In this document: piece after piece, positions 25,352 through 33,561 of the stretch
How positions within the stretch are numbered: the stretch's first letter is position 1
How the letters are laid out: each line of letters starts with the position of its first letter
Translations under genes and position numbers: made by a program
The notes under the pieces: model-generated
Told to the model about the DNA's origin: nothing
The model's database searches: none
Seen by the model: only the letters and a program-made list of their open reading frames with translations
DNA from: JBFXCS01 sp050181915
Lineage (GTDB): Bacteria; Actinomycetota; Thermoleophilia; Miltoncostaeales; Miltoncostaeaceae
DNA length: 64,000 nt
Direction: 5' to 3'
NCBI GenBank assembly: GCA_050181915.1
Contig: JBFXCS010000004.1
Coordinates: 1 to 64,000, forward strand

Positions 25352-26422
25352 ATGCGCCCGGGCGGCCCGCGGGCCGCCCTCGCCCTGGCCGGCGCCCTCG
25401 CCGGCCTGGCGGCGGCCGCACCCGGCGCGTCCGCGGCCGGGACCACGCTCACCCTGAGCGGGTGGTACCCGCGCGCCATGGCCTTCAGCGGCGACCGGCT
25501 CGTGTGGGCCGAGGCGGGCACCGCGCGGATCGACCCGCGCCGCTTCGCCGGCGCGCCCGCCGACGCCGCGCCCTTCGAGTACTACCGCGTCGAGGTGTCG
25601 CGGGTCCGGCTCAGCCGCGACTCGCGCCGCTTCGCCGGCGCGCCCGAGACGCCGGTCGCCGTCCGCACCAGCATCGGCGCCATGGCGCCGGGGATCCTGC
25701 AGCCCACCGGCGACGGCGGCTTCGTCACCGTGCCCGGGGTCACCCGCTTCGCGCCGCCCGTCGTGCGCTGCTGCGACGCCGACGGCCTCGAGACGGTGAT
25801 CGAGAGCGACGGCCGGCCCGATGCCCCCGTGACCCTGGCGGCGGTGCCCTCCGGCGCGCGGGTGAGCTACGTCCAGGCGACCCCCGAGGGCCGGCAGCTG
25901 CTGCGCGGCCCCGATCCCGCGGCCGCGCCGGTGGCGACCGCGCTGCCCGCCGCCCCGGGCCTGGTGGCGATCGGCGGCGGGCGGCGGGCCTGGGTCGATC
26001 CCGCCTCCCCCGCCGCGCTGGTGCTGCAGCCCGAGGCCGACCCGGCCGCGCCCGCCGTCACCCTGCCCCTGCCGGGACCGGCCCTGCGCGTCTGGTCGAG
26101 CGGCCCCCTCGCGGTGGTCGCCGCGCGCGCCGGAGCGCGCGTGACGCTGCTGCGCGTCGGCCTGGCGGCCGCCCGTCCGCGGGCGGTGCGCGTGTGGACC
26201 GGCCGCGCCCTGCCCCGCGCCGTCGCCGTGGGCGGCGGGTCGGTCGCGGTGTCCGAGGGCCGGCGCGTGCGCGCCTCGCGCTCCGGCGCCCTGCGACCGG
26301 TCTTCAGCGGCCGCAGGGTGATCGACGCCGTCGCCGTCGACGGCCGCCGCCTGGCCTTCGTGCAGCGCGCCACCCGCAAGGGCGCGCGCATCGGCGTGGT
26401 CGGCCTGGGCAGGGTCAGATGA
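25352..26422 (+). CDS. Secreted beta-rich protein of unknown function
   Basis: Protein of 356 residues with a Sec signal peptide (ALALAGALAGLAAAAPGASAAG, cleavage near residue 28) and a mature part made of repeated beta-type segments such as GDRLVWAEAGTARID and AVGGGSVAVSEGRRVRASRSG. The spacing suggests a beta-propeller, but no known family is recognised. The motif RRFAGAP occurs twice (near residues 62 and 93). ATG 25352 is used; GTG 25346 overlapping the LLM stop is an alternative. The stop overlaps the glycosidase-like gene (ATGA), so the two exported proteins are co-translated. Confidence 0.65.
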   Translation: MRPGGPRAALALAGALAGLAAAAPGASAAGTTLTLSGWYPRAMAFSGDRLVWAEAGTARIDPRRFAGAPADAAPFEYYRVEVSRVRLSRDSRRFAGAPETPVAVRTSIGAMAPGILQPTGDGGFVTVPGVTRFAPPVVRCCDADGLETVIESDGRPDAPVTLAAVPSGARVSYVQATPEGRQLLRGPDPAAAPVATALPAAPGLVAIGGGRRAWVDPASPAALVLQPEADPAAPAVTLPLPGPALRVWSSGPLAVVAARAGARVTLLRVGLAAARPRAVRVWTGRALPRAVAVGGGSVAVSEGRRVRASRSGALRPVFSGRRVIDAVAVDGRRLAFVQRATRKGARIGVVGLGRVR

Positions 26423-27531
26423 GGACCCTCCTGCTCTTCCTGGCCGCGCTGCTGGCCGCCGCGTCGGCCGCGGCGGCGGCGCCCGTGCTCGCCCTGCAGG
26501 ACGACAACCTCGTCAACCTGCGCGGCCCGGCGCTCGAGAGCCGCCTCGACGCCCTCGCGGCGACCGGGGCGCGGGTGACCCGGGTCGACGTGCTGTGGCG
26601 CGAGGTGGCGGTGACCCGGCCCGCCGACGCCCGCGATCCGGCCGATCCGGCGTACGACTGGAGCCGCTACGACGAGATCGTGCGGGGTCTGGCCGCGCGC
26701 GGCATCACGACCCTGCTCGACTTCTATCTCACGCCCCGCTGGGCCACCGCGAGCGGCGCCGGCAACGCCGCGCCGCGGGCCGCCGACGGCGCGCGCTTCG
26801 CCGCGGCCATCGCCCGCCGCTACTCCGGCGCGTTCCGCGGACCCGACGGCGCCGTCCTGCCCGCCGTCCCGTCGATCGAGATCTGGAACGAGCCCAACCT
26901 GCCCGGCTTCTGGAGCCCCCAGTGCCGTCAGCGCCTCGGTCGGGTGGCGCTGGTGGGCCCGCGCGCCTACGCCGCGCTGCTGGCCGCCTCGTACCGCGAG
27001 GTCAAGGCCGCCAGCCCCTCGACCCGCGTGGTCGGGGGCGTGACCGGCCCCTCGGGCCGCTCGCCCTCCAACTGCAGGACGCAGGGGGCGACGGGCAGCC
27101 TCGACTTCACCCGGGGAGTCGCCGACGAGCGGCCCCCGATCGACGCCTGGAGCCTGCACCTGTACCCCATCGGCTCGCCGCTGCAGGCCTTCTTCTCGCC
27201 CTCCTGGGCCACCGTGCCCCAGGTCGCGCGGCAGGTGGATAGGCTTCGCCCGGGCGCGCCGATCCACATCACCGAGACGGGGTATCACACGTCCTACAAC
27301 CGCTTTCACCGCTACTTCGTGAGCGAGGCCCAGCAGGCCGCCTGGCTCGACGAGACGCTCACCGCGGCGACGCGCCAGCCGCGGGTGCAGATGGTGACGT
27401 GGTTCAATTACCAGGACAATCCGCGCTGGACCGGCGGGCTCCTGCGCGGGGACGGCAGCCGCAAGCCCTCGTACGATCGTTTCGCGGCGCTCGCCGCGAC
27501 CAACCCTCCACCGCAGGGGTGGGCACCATGA
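26419..27531 (+). CDS. Secreted clan GH-A glycoside hydrolase-like protein
   Basis: Protein of 370 residues with a signal peptide (LLLFLAALLAAASAAAAAP) and a TIM-barrel of the GH-A clan. The acid/base Glu is E158 in IEIWNEPNLPGFW, and the nucleophile is E286 in IHITETGYHTS. Other family blocks are VTRVDVLWREV, TTLLDFYLTPRWA and DAWSLHLYP. GH39-like or GH5-like assignments are both possible. It sits inside the polysaccharide locus and could trim or release the polymer outside the cell. ATG 26419 overlaps the upstream stop, and its own stop overlaps the methyltransferase start. Confidence 0.75.
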   Translation: MRTLLLFLAALLAAASAAAAAPVLALQDDNLVNLRGPALESRLDALAATGARVTRVDVLWREVAVTRPADARDPADPAYDWSRYDEIVRGLAARGITTLLDFYLTPRWATASGAGNAAPRAADGARFAAAIARRYSGAFRGPDGAVLPAVPSIEIWNEPNLPGFWSPQCRQRLGRVALVGPRAYAALLAASYREVKAASPSTRVVGGVTGPSGRSPSNCRTQGATGSLDFTRGVADERPPIDAWSLHLYPIGSPLQAFFSPSWATVPQVARQVDRLRPGAPIHITETGYHTSYNRFHRYFVSEAQQAAWLDETLTAATRQPRVQMVTWFNYQDNPRWTGGLLRGDGSRKPSYDRFAALAATNPPPQGWAP

Positions 27532-28283
27532 CCGAGGACGGCCGGCTCGACCGCGTCCAGGCGTACTACGACAAGCTGGCTCCGCGCCTGGTGGCGGTGG
27601 AGAAGCGCAACTGGCACCTGCAGAGCCGCATGTCGATGATCCTGGAGATCATCGACCGGTACGCCGGCCGCGACGGGCGCGTGCTCGACGTCGGCTGCGG
27701 CACCGGTTTCCTGCTCGAGCAGCTCGCCGCGCGCGGCTACTCCGGGGTGGGCGTCGACCTGTCGCCCGAGTCGGTGGAGCTCGCCCGGGCCCGGCTCGCG
27801 GAGCTCGCGGTCGGCGACCGCCTGCGCGCCGAGGTGGGCAGCGCCTACGAGCCGCCCGAGGGGCCGTTCGACCTGATCACCCTGACCGACGTGCTGGAGC
27901 ACCTCGAGGACCCGCGCGCCAGCCTGCGCGCCGCGGCCGACCGCCTCGCACCCGGCGGGCTGATCGTGGTGAACACGCCCAACCGCCGCAGCCTGCCCGG
28001 CGCCCGCCGCTGGGTCGCCGAGCACGGCGCGTCGTTCATCACGCTCCACCTCGCCCCGATCGACAACTGGCAGACCTGGACCGACCTGGAGGGCCACGGC
28101 GCGGCCGCGGGGCTGGTGCCGGTGGTGCGGCGCGGCATCTTCTTCCGCCCCGGCGGGCGCATCGGATCCCGCATCGGGCAGCTCTACCGCCACCCCGCGC
28201 CGCGGCGCGCCGAGCTGGCCCTCTCGCGGACGGCGGCCGGCCGCTTCGGCTTCTACATCTGCATGGGGTTCCGATCGCTGTAG
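27528..28283 (+). CDS. Class I SAM-dependent methyltransferase
   Basis: Protein of 251 residues with motif I VLDVGCGTGFLLEQLA, the acid in GVGVDLSPESVELA, and motif IV LITLTDVLEHLEDPRASL followed by APGGLIVVNTPN. The N-terminal QAYYDKLAPRL block and the C-terminal LHLAPIDNWQTWTDLEGHG and FRPGGRIGSRIGQLYR regions are typical of polysaccharide-locus methyltransferases. It probably methylates a sugar or the reducing end of the polymer. ATG 27528 overlaps the glycosidase stop (ATGA). A strong palindrome follows the stop. Confidence 0.85.
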   Translation: MTEDGRLDRVQAYYDKLAPRLVAVEKRNWHLQSRMSMILEIIDRYAGRDGRVLDVGCGTGFLLEQLAARGYSGVGVDLSPESVELARARLAELAVGDRLRAEVGSAYEPPEGPFDLITLTDVLEHLEDPRASLRAAADRLAPGGLIVVNTPNRRSLPGARRWVAEHGASFITLHLAPIDNWQTWTDLEGHGAAAGLVPVVRRGIFFRPGGRIGSRIGQLYRHPAPRRAELALSRTAAGRFGFYICMGFRSL

Positions 28284-28284
28284 C

Positions 28285-28304
28285 GCTCCGAGCCGGCTCG
28301 GAGC
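28285..28304 (+). terminator. Perfect 20-base palindrome after the methyltransferase gene
   Basis: A perfect dyad with 8-base arms (GCTCCGAG and CTCGGAGC) around CCGG lies two bases after the methyltransferase stop and six bases before the GTG at 28311. No T tract follows. It may act as a terminator or partial attenuator, or it may hide the ribosome entry region of the next gene. Confidence 0.5.
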
Positions 28305-28310
28305 ACTGAC

Positions 28311-29372
28311 GTGGCCGACGCCATGCAGGATCAGCGAGGCGACCGCCTGCGCCGCAGGGTGGTCGTCGCGGCGATGGCCGCGCTGTTCGTCCTGGCGATC
28401 GGCATCTTCGTGCTGCCCTTCGCCTTCCCGACCCCGCCGCCGATCATCACCCGCTTCCAGTCGACGGTGCTGTTCAGCCCGAACGGCGACCACCGCCGGG
28501 ACATCGCCACGGTCAACGTCCGGGTGCACCAGCCCAGCACCGTCTCGCTGGAGATCGTGCGCAGCGGCGAGGTCGTCGCGACCCTGTCGACCCCCGACCG
28601 GGTGCAGCCGCGCGGGTCGTTCATCGTGAGGTGGAACGGGCGGGGCCCCGACGGGGCCGTCGTCCCCGACGGCGACTACGGCATCAAGCTCGTCGCCCGC
28701 TCGGGCCGGAAGAAGTTCGAGACCTCGCGGCGCCTGCGCGTCGACACCGTCGCCCCCCGGCCCGCGGCGATGACCGTGACCAGCGCCGGCCTCGGCGCCG
28801 CCGTCGACGGCGCCTGCCGGGTGACCTACACCTCCCACGACGCCGGCGGCCTCACGATCGACGTGCGGCGCGACGGCGCCGACGAGCCGGTGGCGCGCTT
28901 CGGGCCCCGGCCGGTGCGCCCCGACGCCGAGACGCAGTGGACCTGGGACGGCGACGCCGCCGGGGGCGCCCGGGTCGCGCCGGGCGTCTACGTGGTGCGC
29001 ACCACGCTGGCCGACAGCGCGCGCAACGTGGCGGTGCGGGAGCGCACCTGCTGGAGCGGCGGCGTCACCGGGCGACCGCTCCCGGCCCGCCCGCGCGCCG
29101 GCCGGCAGGTCGGCGCCGCGCTGCGCACCCTCGGCGGCGCGGCCGTGCCGGCCGGCACGCCCGTGACCATGGTGCTGCGGCGCCGCGCGGGCGTGCCCGG
29201 GCGCACCCTGGTGAACCCGCTGGGCGACCGGGTCGGCCGCGGCGCCAGGGGCCCGCTGGGCGACACCCGCGTGACCATCCCCGAGGGGGTCAACCCGGCC
29301 GCCCTGTGGCTGGTGGTCACGACCGTCGACGGCACCGACTCCGCCCTGATCCCGCTGGGAGCGACTCCGTGA
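28311..29372 (+). CDS. Membrane-anchored protein with FlgD-type Ig-like domains
   Basis: Protein of 353 residues. A basic N-terminus and one hydrophobic helix (about 18-40) anchor it outside the membrane. The extracytoplasmic part starts STVLFSPNGDHRRDIATVNV, the hallmark of FlgD-like/CHU_C-type Ig domains, and continues through RWNGRGPDGAVVPDGDYG and a second repeat WTWDGDAAGGARVAPGVY. The last 90 residues form a separate domain with no visible family. It probably binds or scaffolds surface polymer. Start GTG 28311, with ATG 28323 possible; no Shine-Dalgarno sequence is visible behind the palindrome. The stop overlaps the next start (GTGA). Confidence 0.75.
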   Translation: MADAMQDQRGDRLRRRVVVAAMAALFVLAIGIFVLPFAFPTPPPIITRFQSTVLFSPNGDHRRDIATVNVRVHQPSTVSLEIVRSGEVVATLSTPDRVQPRGSFIVRWNGRGPDGAVVPDGDYGIKLVARSGRKKFETSRRLRVDTVAPRPAAMTVTSAGLGAAVDGACRVTYTSHDAGGLTIDVRRDGADEPVARFGPRPVRPDAETQWTWDGDAAGGARVAPGVYVVRTTLADSARNVAVRERTCWSGGVTGRPLPARPRAGRQVGAALRTLGGAAVPAGTPVTMVLRRRAGVPGRTLVNPLGDRVGRGARGPLGDTRVTIPEGVNPAALWLVVTTVDGTDSALIPLGATP

Positions 29373-30913
29373 GCGAGGCCGTGCGCGAGGTCGCCGCGAT
29401 CGCCGGCGCCGCGGGCGTGTGCGGGCTGCTGCTGCCGCTGCCGTGGTTCCGCCAGGAGCACCAGCGCGCCGCGGCGCTCGCCCTCACCGTGGCGGCCTGG
29501 GGGTTCATGCTCGGCTCGCTGCTGCCCGACGATGCGACCGACAGCCTCGACCGGATCGCCACGGTCACGGGGGCCGGCGCGGTGGTGATCGCCCTCGCGG
29601 CCCTCGTCGTGGGCGTGCGCGTGGTGCTGTGGCGGCCCACCGTCTGGTTCGTCCTGCTCGCCGTGTCGCTGCCCATCCGCATCCCCGTGACGGTGGGCAG
29701 CGAGGAGGCCAACCTGCTGGTGCCGCTCTACGCGGTGATCGTGCTGGGCATCGTCGCCCTGGCCTGGGGCCGGGCCCGCGGCCGCCTGCCGCGCGCCCCC
29801 GAGGGACCGGCCCTGCTGGGCGTGCCCCTGGCGGCCTTCGTCGCCGTCCTGCTCGTCTCGCTGCTGTGGAGCGCCGATCCCGACCAGGCCGCGATCAAGG
29901 CGGCCTGCTTCTACCTGCCCTTCACGCTGCTCTACGTGCTGGTGGTGGCGTGGTGGCCGCGGGGGCGGGCCCTGGCGACGCTCACCACGATCACCGTCGC
30001 CGGCGGAACCGTCGCGGCGCTGGTGGGCCTGTACCAGTACCTCACCCGCGAGCTCTGGTGGAACGAGACCCTGCAGCAGGCCAACGTCTACAGCCGCTTC
30101 TTCCGGGTCAACGGCATCTTCTTCGACCCGAACATCCTGGGCCGCTACCTGGCGGTCGGCATCCTCGCCGCGCTCGCGCTGGCCTGGTACCGCCGGCGCC
30201 CGGCCGAGCTCGCCGCCCTCGCCGTCGCCGTGGCGGTGATGGCCGGCGGCCTCGTCGTCACCTTCTCGCGCTCGTCGACGCTGATGCTCATGGTGGGGCT
30301 CATCCTGCTCGCCTCCCGCGCCGTCGGGCCGCTCAGGGCCCTGCTGTGCGGCGGCGCGATCCTGGTGGTGCTGGGCGGCGCGGCCTTCGCGACGAGCGGC
30401 AACGTGCGCGACGCCGCGACCGACTCCAGCCGCCTCGAGAAGGTGAGCGAGGGGCGCTTCGACCTGATGCGGGGCGGCCTCACCATCTGGCGCGACAACC
30501 CGGTCGTCGGCGCCGGCCTGGGCGGGTTCGAGAAGCGCTTCGAGGAGACCCTCACGCCGGTCGAGCAGCGCCGGGTGCGCGTGGTGATCTCGCACAACGC
30601 CCCGATCACCGTGCTCAGCGAGAACGGCGTCGTCGGTGGGGCCCTGCTGGTGGCGCTGCTGCTCGGCGCGGGCTGGGCCATGGTGCGCGGCTCGTCCCGG
30701 CAGGGCATGTACGGCTGGGCGCGCTGGACGATGGCGGCGGCCGCCCTCGGCATCGTGGTGCACAGCCTGCTCTACGCGGCCCTCTTCGAGGATCCCTTCA
30801 CCTGGGTGCTCGCCGCGGCGGCGGTGGCGGTCGCGGCGGCCGCGCCGCGCCCGGACCCCGCGGAGGACGAGCCGGCCGGGGCCGGCGCGACCCAGGTGAT
30901 GTCGACGCCGTGA
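29369..30913 (+). CDS. O-antigen ligase/Wzy-like polymerase (first of two)
   Basis: Protein of 514 residues with about twelve helices. The central block RFFRVNGIFFDPNILGRYLAV and the later large loop with GGLTIWRDNPVVGAGLGGFEKRF and VVISHNAPITVLSENGVVGG form the Wzy_C/WaaL signature, including the conserved His-Asn pair before the last helices. It would polymerise or ligate lipid-linked repeat units at the outer membrane face. GTG 29369 overlaps the upstream Ig-domain gene. The Ala-rich C-terminus is cytoplasmic. A second, divergent polymerase lies at 32104. Confidence 0.85.
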   Translation: MSEAVREVAAIAGAAGVCGLLLPLPWFRQEHQRAAALALTVAAWGFMLGSLLPDDATDSLDRIATVTGAGAVVIALAALVVGVRVVLWRPTVWFVLLAVSLPIRIPVTVGSEEANLLVPLYAVIVLGIVALAWGRARGRLPRAPEGPALLGVPLAAFVAVLLVSLLWSADPDQAAIKAACFYLPFTLLYVLVVAWWPRGRALATLTTITVAGGTVAALVGLYQYLTRELWWNETLQQANVYSRFFRVNGIFFDPNILGRYLAVGILAALALAWYRRRPAELAALAVAVAVMAGGLVVTFSRSSTLMLMVGLILLASRAVGPLRALLCGGAILVVLGGAAFATSGNVRDAATDSSRLEKVSEGRFDLMRGGLTIWRDNPVVGAGLGGFEKRFEETLTPVEQRRVRVVISHNAPITVLSENGVVGGALLVALLLGAGWAMVRGSSRQGMYGWARWTMAAAALGIVVHSLLYAALFEDPFTWVLAAAAVAVAAAAPRPDPAEDEPAGAGATQVMSTP

Positions 30914-30968
30914 GATCGCCGGCGTCCCCGTCGTGGCGGTCGCCCGCGCCCACGCGGCGGGCCGCCGG

Positions 30969-32048
30969 ATGAGCGGGCGCCTGCGCATCCTCTGCCTCAC
31001 CAACATGTGGCCGGGGCCGCGCGACCCCGACTTCGGCGCCTTCGTCGCCGACATGTGCCGGGCCCTCGAGGCGCGCGGCCACGCCGTCGAGCCGGTCGTC
31101 ATCGACCGGCGCGGGTCGGGCGCCGGGCGCACGCCCGCCAAGTACGCCGCGCTGGCCGCGCGCGCCGTGCGCCGCGCCCGCGACGCCGACGTCATCTACG
31201 GCCACTTCCTCTTCCCGACCGGCGCCGTCGCGGCGGCCGCCGCGCGCGCCGCGGGGATCCCGTACGTGCTCACGGCGCACGGCCAGGACGTGCGCAACCT
31301 CGAGCGGCGCGCGGTGCGCGCGGCCACCGCCGCCGCCCTGCGCGGCGCGGCCTCGGTGATCGCGGTGAGCCGCTACCTGGCCGGTGAGCTGCGCCGGTCG
31401 GGGGTGCCGCTGCCGCCCGTGAACGTGGTCGACATGGGCGTCGACATGAGCCGCTTCACGGTGGGCGACCGGGGCGCGGCGCGCGCGCGCCTGGGCCTCG
31501 GCGCGGAGGGGGCCCTCGTGGTGGCGGTGGGCGGGCTCACCGAGCGCAAGAACCCGCTGGGCCTGCTGCAGGCCTTCGCGCGCCTGCGCGGCGAGCGCCC
31601 GGACACCCGCCTGGCCTACGTCGGCGACGGCCCGCTCGCGGGCGCGATCGACGCGGGCGCGCGCCGCCTGGGCCTCTCCGGCGCGATCGTCCGGCCCGGC
31701 GCCCTGCCCCACGACCGGGTGCGCGACTGGGTCGCGGCGGCCGACGTGCTGGCGCTCGTGAGCCGGGTGGAGCCCCTCGGCATCGCCGCCCTCGAGGGCC
31801 TCGCCGGAGGCCGCCCGGTGGTCGCCACCCGGGTCGGCGGCACGTGCGAGGTGGTGCCCGTCCCGCGCGCGGGGCGGATCGTCGATCCCGCCGATCCGGG
31901 CGCGATCGCGCGCGCCCTGTCGGCCGTGCTGGCCGACCCGCCCGACCCGGAGACCTGCCGCGCCGCGGCGGCGCCCCACTCCCTCGAGCGCCAGGCCGCG
32001 CGGGTGGAGGCCATCCTCCGCAGGGCGGCGGGCGCCGCCCCCGGGTGA
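30969..32048 (+). CDS. GT4-family glycosyltransferase
   Basis: GT-B protein of 359 residues. N-terminal half: RILCLTNMWPGPRDPDFGAF, YGHFLFPTGAV, VLTAHGQDVRNLERR. Donor half: VAVGGLTERKNPLGLLQAF, YVGDGPLAGAID, VSRVEPLGIAALEGLAGGRPVVAT with EX7E. No membrane helix. It is typical of GT4 enzymes adding glucose, mannose or N-acetylhexosamine to an undecaprenyl-linked intermediate. ATG 30969 fits the family N-terminus; an in-frame GTG at 30933 would add a weak extension. It follows the first polymerase by 55 bases and ends at a palindrome. Confidence 0.88.
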   Translation: MSGRLRILCLTNMWPGPRDPDFGAFVADMCRALEARGHAVEPVVIDRRGSGAGRTPAKYAALAARAVRRARDADVIYGHFLFPTGAVAAAAARAAGIPYVLTAHGQDVRNLERRAVRAATAAALRGAASVIAVSRYLAGELRRSGVPLPPVNVVDMGVDMSRFTVGDRGAARARLGLGAEGALVVAVGGLTERKNPLGLLQAFARLRGERPDTRLAYVGDGPLAGAIDAGARRLGLSGAIVRPGALPHDRVRDWVAAADVLALVSRVEPLGIAALEGLAGGRPVVATRVGGTCEVVPVPRAGRIVDPADPGAIARALSAVLADPPDPETCRAAAAPHSLERQAARVEAILRRAAGAAPG

Positions 32049-32066
32049 GCCGGCCCGCGGGCCGGC
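32049..32066 (+). terminator. GC-only palindrome directly after a glycosyltransferase stop
   Basis: A perfect 18-base dyad of only G and C begins at the base after the TGA at 32046-32048. No T tract is present. With the TACGCT element at 32088 ahead of the next ATG, this looks like a break between two transcription units inside the locus. Confidence 0.45.
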
Positions 32067-32103
32067 CACCTCCGGGCCACCGCCCGCTACGCTCCGCGGT
32101 CGA

Positions 32104-33561
32104 ATGTCGACGTCCCACGCTCCCGTGCCCGGAGCGAGCCCGGCGTGGAGGCTCGGTCCGCGGCTGATCGCCACCCTCGTGGGAGCCGCGCTCGCAGGCG
32201 CCCTGGCGGTGCTCCAGCCCCTGGTCGGGCTGGCGGTCGCGCTGATCGCGCTGGTGTGGGCGCTGCTGCGGGAGATCCCGGTCGAGCGGATGGCGCCGGT
32301 GGCGGTGGTCGCCACAGCCTTCGCGGCGGTCGCCGGGCCCAACCTGGCCGCGCCGCCCGCGCCGTGGCTGTTCCTGTTCCGCATCCTCATCGTCGCCCTG
32401 GGCCTCGGCGTCCTCGGCTACCTGCTGATGGGCCGCTCCATCACGATCCCCGCGCCGATGGCGGGGCCGGCCGGACTGCTCGGCGTCTGGTTCTGCTGGT
32501 CGGCGCTCTCGATCGGCTGGGCCCAGGACCCCCTCTACGCGCTCCGCTGGACCAGCTTCTTCGCGATGATGGCCGGGATGGCCATCGCCATCGGCCTCCT
32601 CTGCCGCGACCGGCGACGGGCGAGGACGCTGCTGTGGTGGCTGCTCGCGATCGGCGCCATCGCCGGCATCGTGGCCGTGGGCGAGGTCCTCACCGGCCGC
32701 CACCTGCCGACCTTCCGCGCCGACGCCCTCGATCGCGGCGGCCTGATCGGCGTGGGCTCGCTCTTCGGCAACCAGAACAACTTCGCCGCCTTCCTGAGCC
32801 TGGGCCTGCCCTACGTGGCCGTGCTGCCGGTGGTGTACCGCGACGTCCGGATCCGCGCCCTCGGCATCGGCGCCGGGCTCGCGGCCCTGGCCTTCATCCT
32901 CCTGTCCGGCAGCAAGTCCGGCCTGCTGGCCGCCGCCGTGGTGCTGCTGGGCCTGCTGCTGGTGGTGGGCCTCGACCGCCGCAACCGGGGGCGCATCGGC
33001 GTCGCCGCGGTGATGGCCGTGCTCGCCGTGGTCGTCGTGGTGCCGAGCCTGGGCGGGGGGGGCCTGGTGCCGCTGGACGAGCGCACCACCGACAAGTTCA
33101 GCCTCACCCTGCTGCGCGACCAGATCGAGGGCCAGTACGGCTCGGGCGGCGTGCGGGCGGCCCTGCTCGGCGACGGCCTGGGCCTGGTCGCCGAGACCAA
33201 CGGCCTGGGGGTCGGCGCCGGCAACGCCGAGGTGCGCGTCGGAGCGCTGGCCGACTCGCCGACCGTCTCGAACCTGCACAACTGGTGGCTGGAGGTGCTG
33301 GTGGACGGGGGCGTCGTGGCCCTCGCCATCTACCTCGTCTTCTTCCTCATCCTGGTCCGGCGACAGCTGCGCGAGGCGAGGCGCGCCGACGACCCCTTCG
33401 TCCGCTACATGTGCCTGGCCGGGGGGCTGTCGCTGTGCGGCTGGGTCATCGGCAGCGTCGGCCCCTCCACCTCCATCCACTTCGCGCCCATGTGGATCGT
33501 GTTCGGCCTCGGCATGGGCTCCCTCGTGCTCGCCCGGGAGGCACGCCGATCCGCATCCTGA
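32104..33561 (+). CDS. O-antigen ligase/Wzy-like polymerase (second of two)
   Basis: Protein of 485 residues with about eleven helices. RGGLIGVGSLFGNQNNFAAF in the centre and PTVSNLHNWWLEVLVDGGVVA before the last helices correspond to the conserved Wzy/WaaL loop. SGSKSGLLAA marks the middle helix pair. Sequence is clearly different from the polymerase at 29369, so it is not a recent duplicate. ATG 32104 is preceded by TACGCT ten bases upstream and no Shine-Dalgarno sequence. The stop meets the following glycosyltransferase start. Confidence 0.85.
   Translation: MSTSHAPVPGASPAWRLGPRLIATLVGAALAGALAVLQPLVGLAVALIALVWALLREIPVERMAPVAVVATAFAAVAGPNLAAPPAPWLFLFRILIVALGLGVLGYLLMGRSITIPAPMAGPAGLLGVWFCWSALSIGWAQDPLYALRWTSFFAMMAGMAIAIGLLCRDRRRARTLLWWLLAIGAIAGIVAVGEVLTGRHLPTFRADALDRGGLIGVGSLFGNQNNFAAFLSLGLPYVAVLPVVYRDVRIRALGIGAGLAALAFILLSGSKSGLLAAAVVLLGLLLVVGLDRRNRGRIGVAAVMAVLAVVVVVPSLGGGGLVPLDERTTDKFSLTLLRDQIEGQYGSGGVRAALLGDGLGLVAETNGLGVGAGNAEVRVGALADSPTVSNLHNWWLEVLVDGGVVALAIYLVFFLILVRRQLREARRADDPFVRYMCLAGGLSLCGWVIGSVGPSTSIHFAPMWIVFGLGMGSLVLAREARRSAS

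Noticed and set aside
28988..31195. 735-codon minus-strand frame over the first polymerase gene
   Set aside because: Same artefact: high GC third positions keep the opposite strand open. The plus strand carries real motifs and coupled starts.
32145..33548. Upstream extension of the second-polymerase-overlapping frame into the glycosyltransferase at 33549
   Set aside because: The upstream part is an Arg/Pro-rich shadow of the polymerase gene; the glycosyltransferase begins only where the family N-terminus appears.
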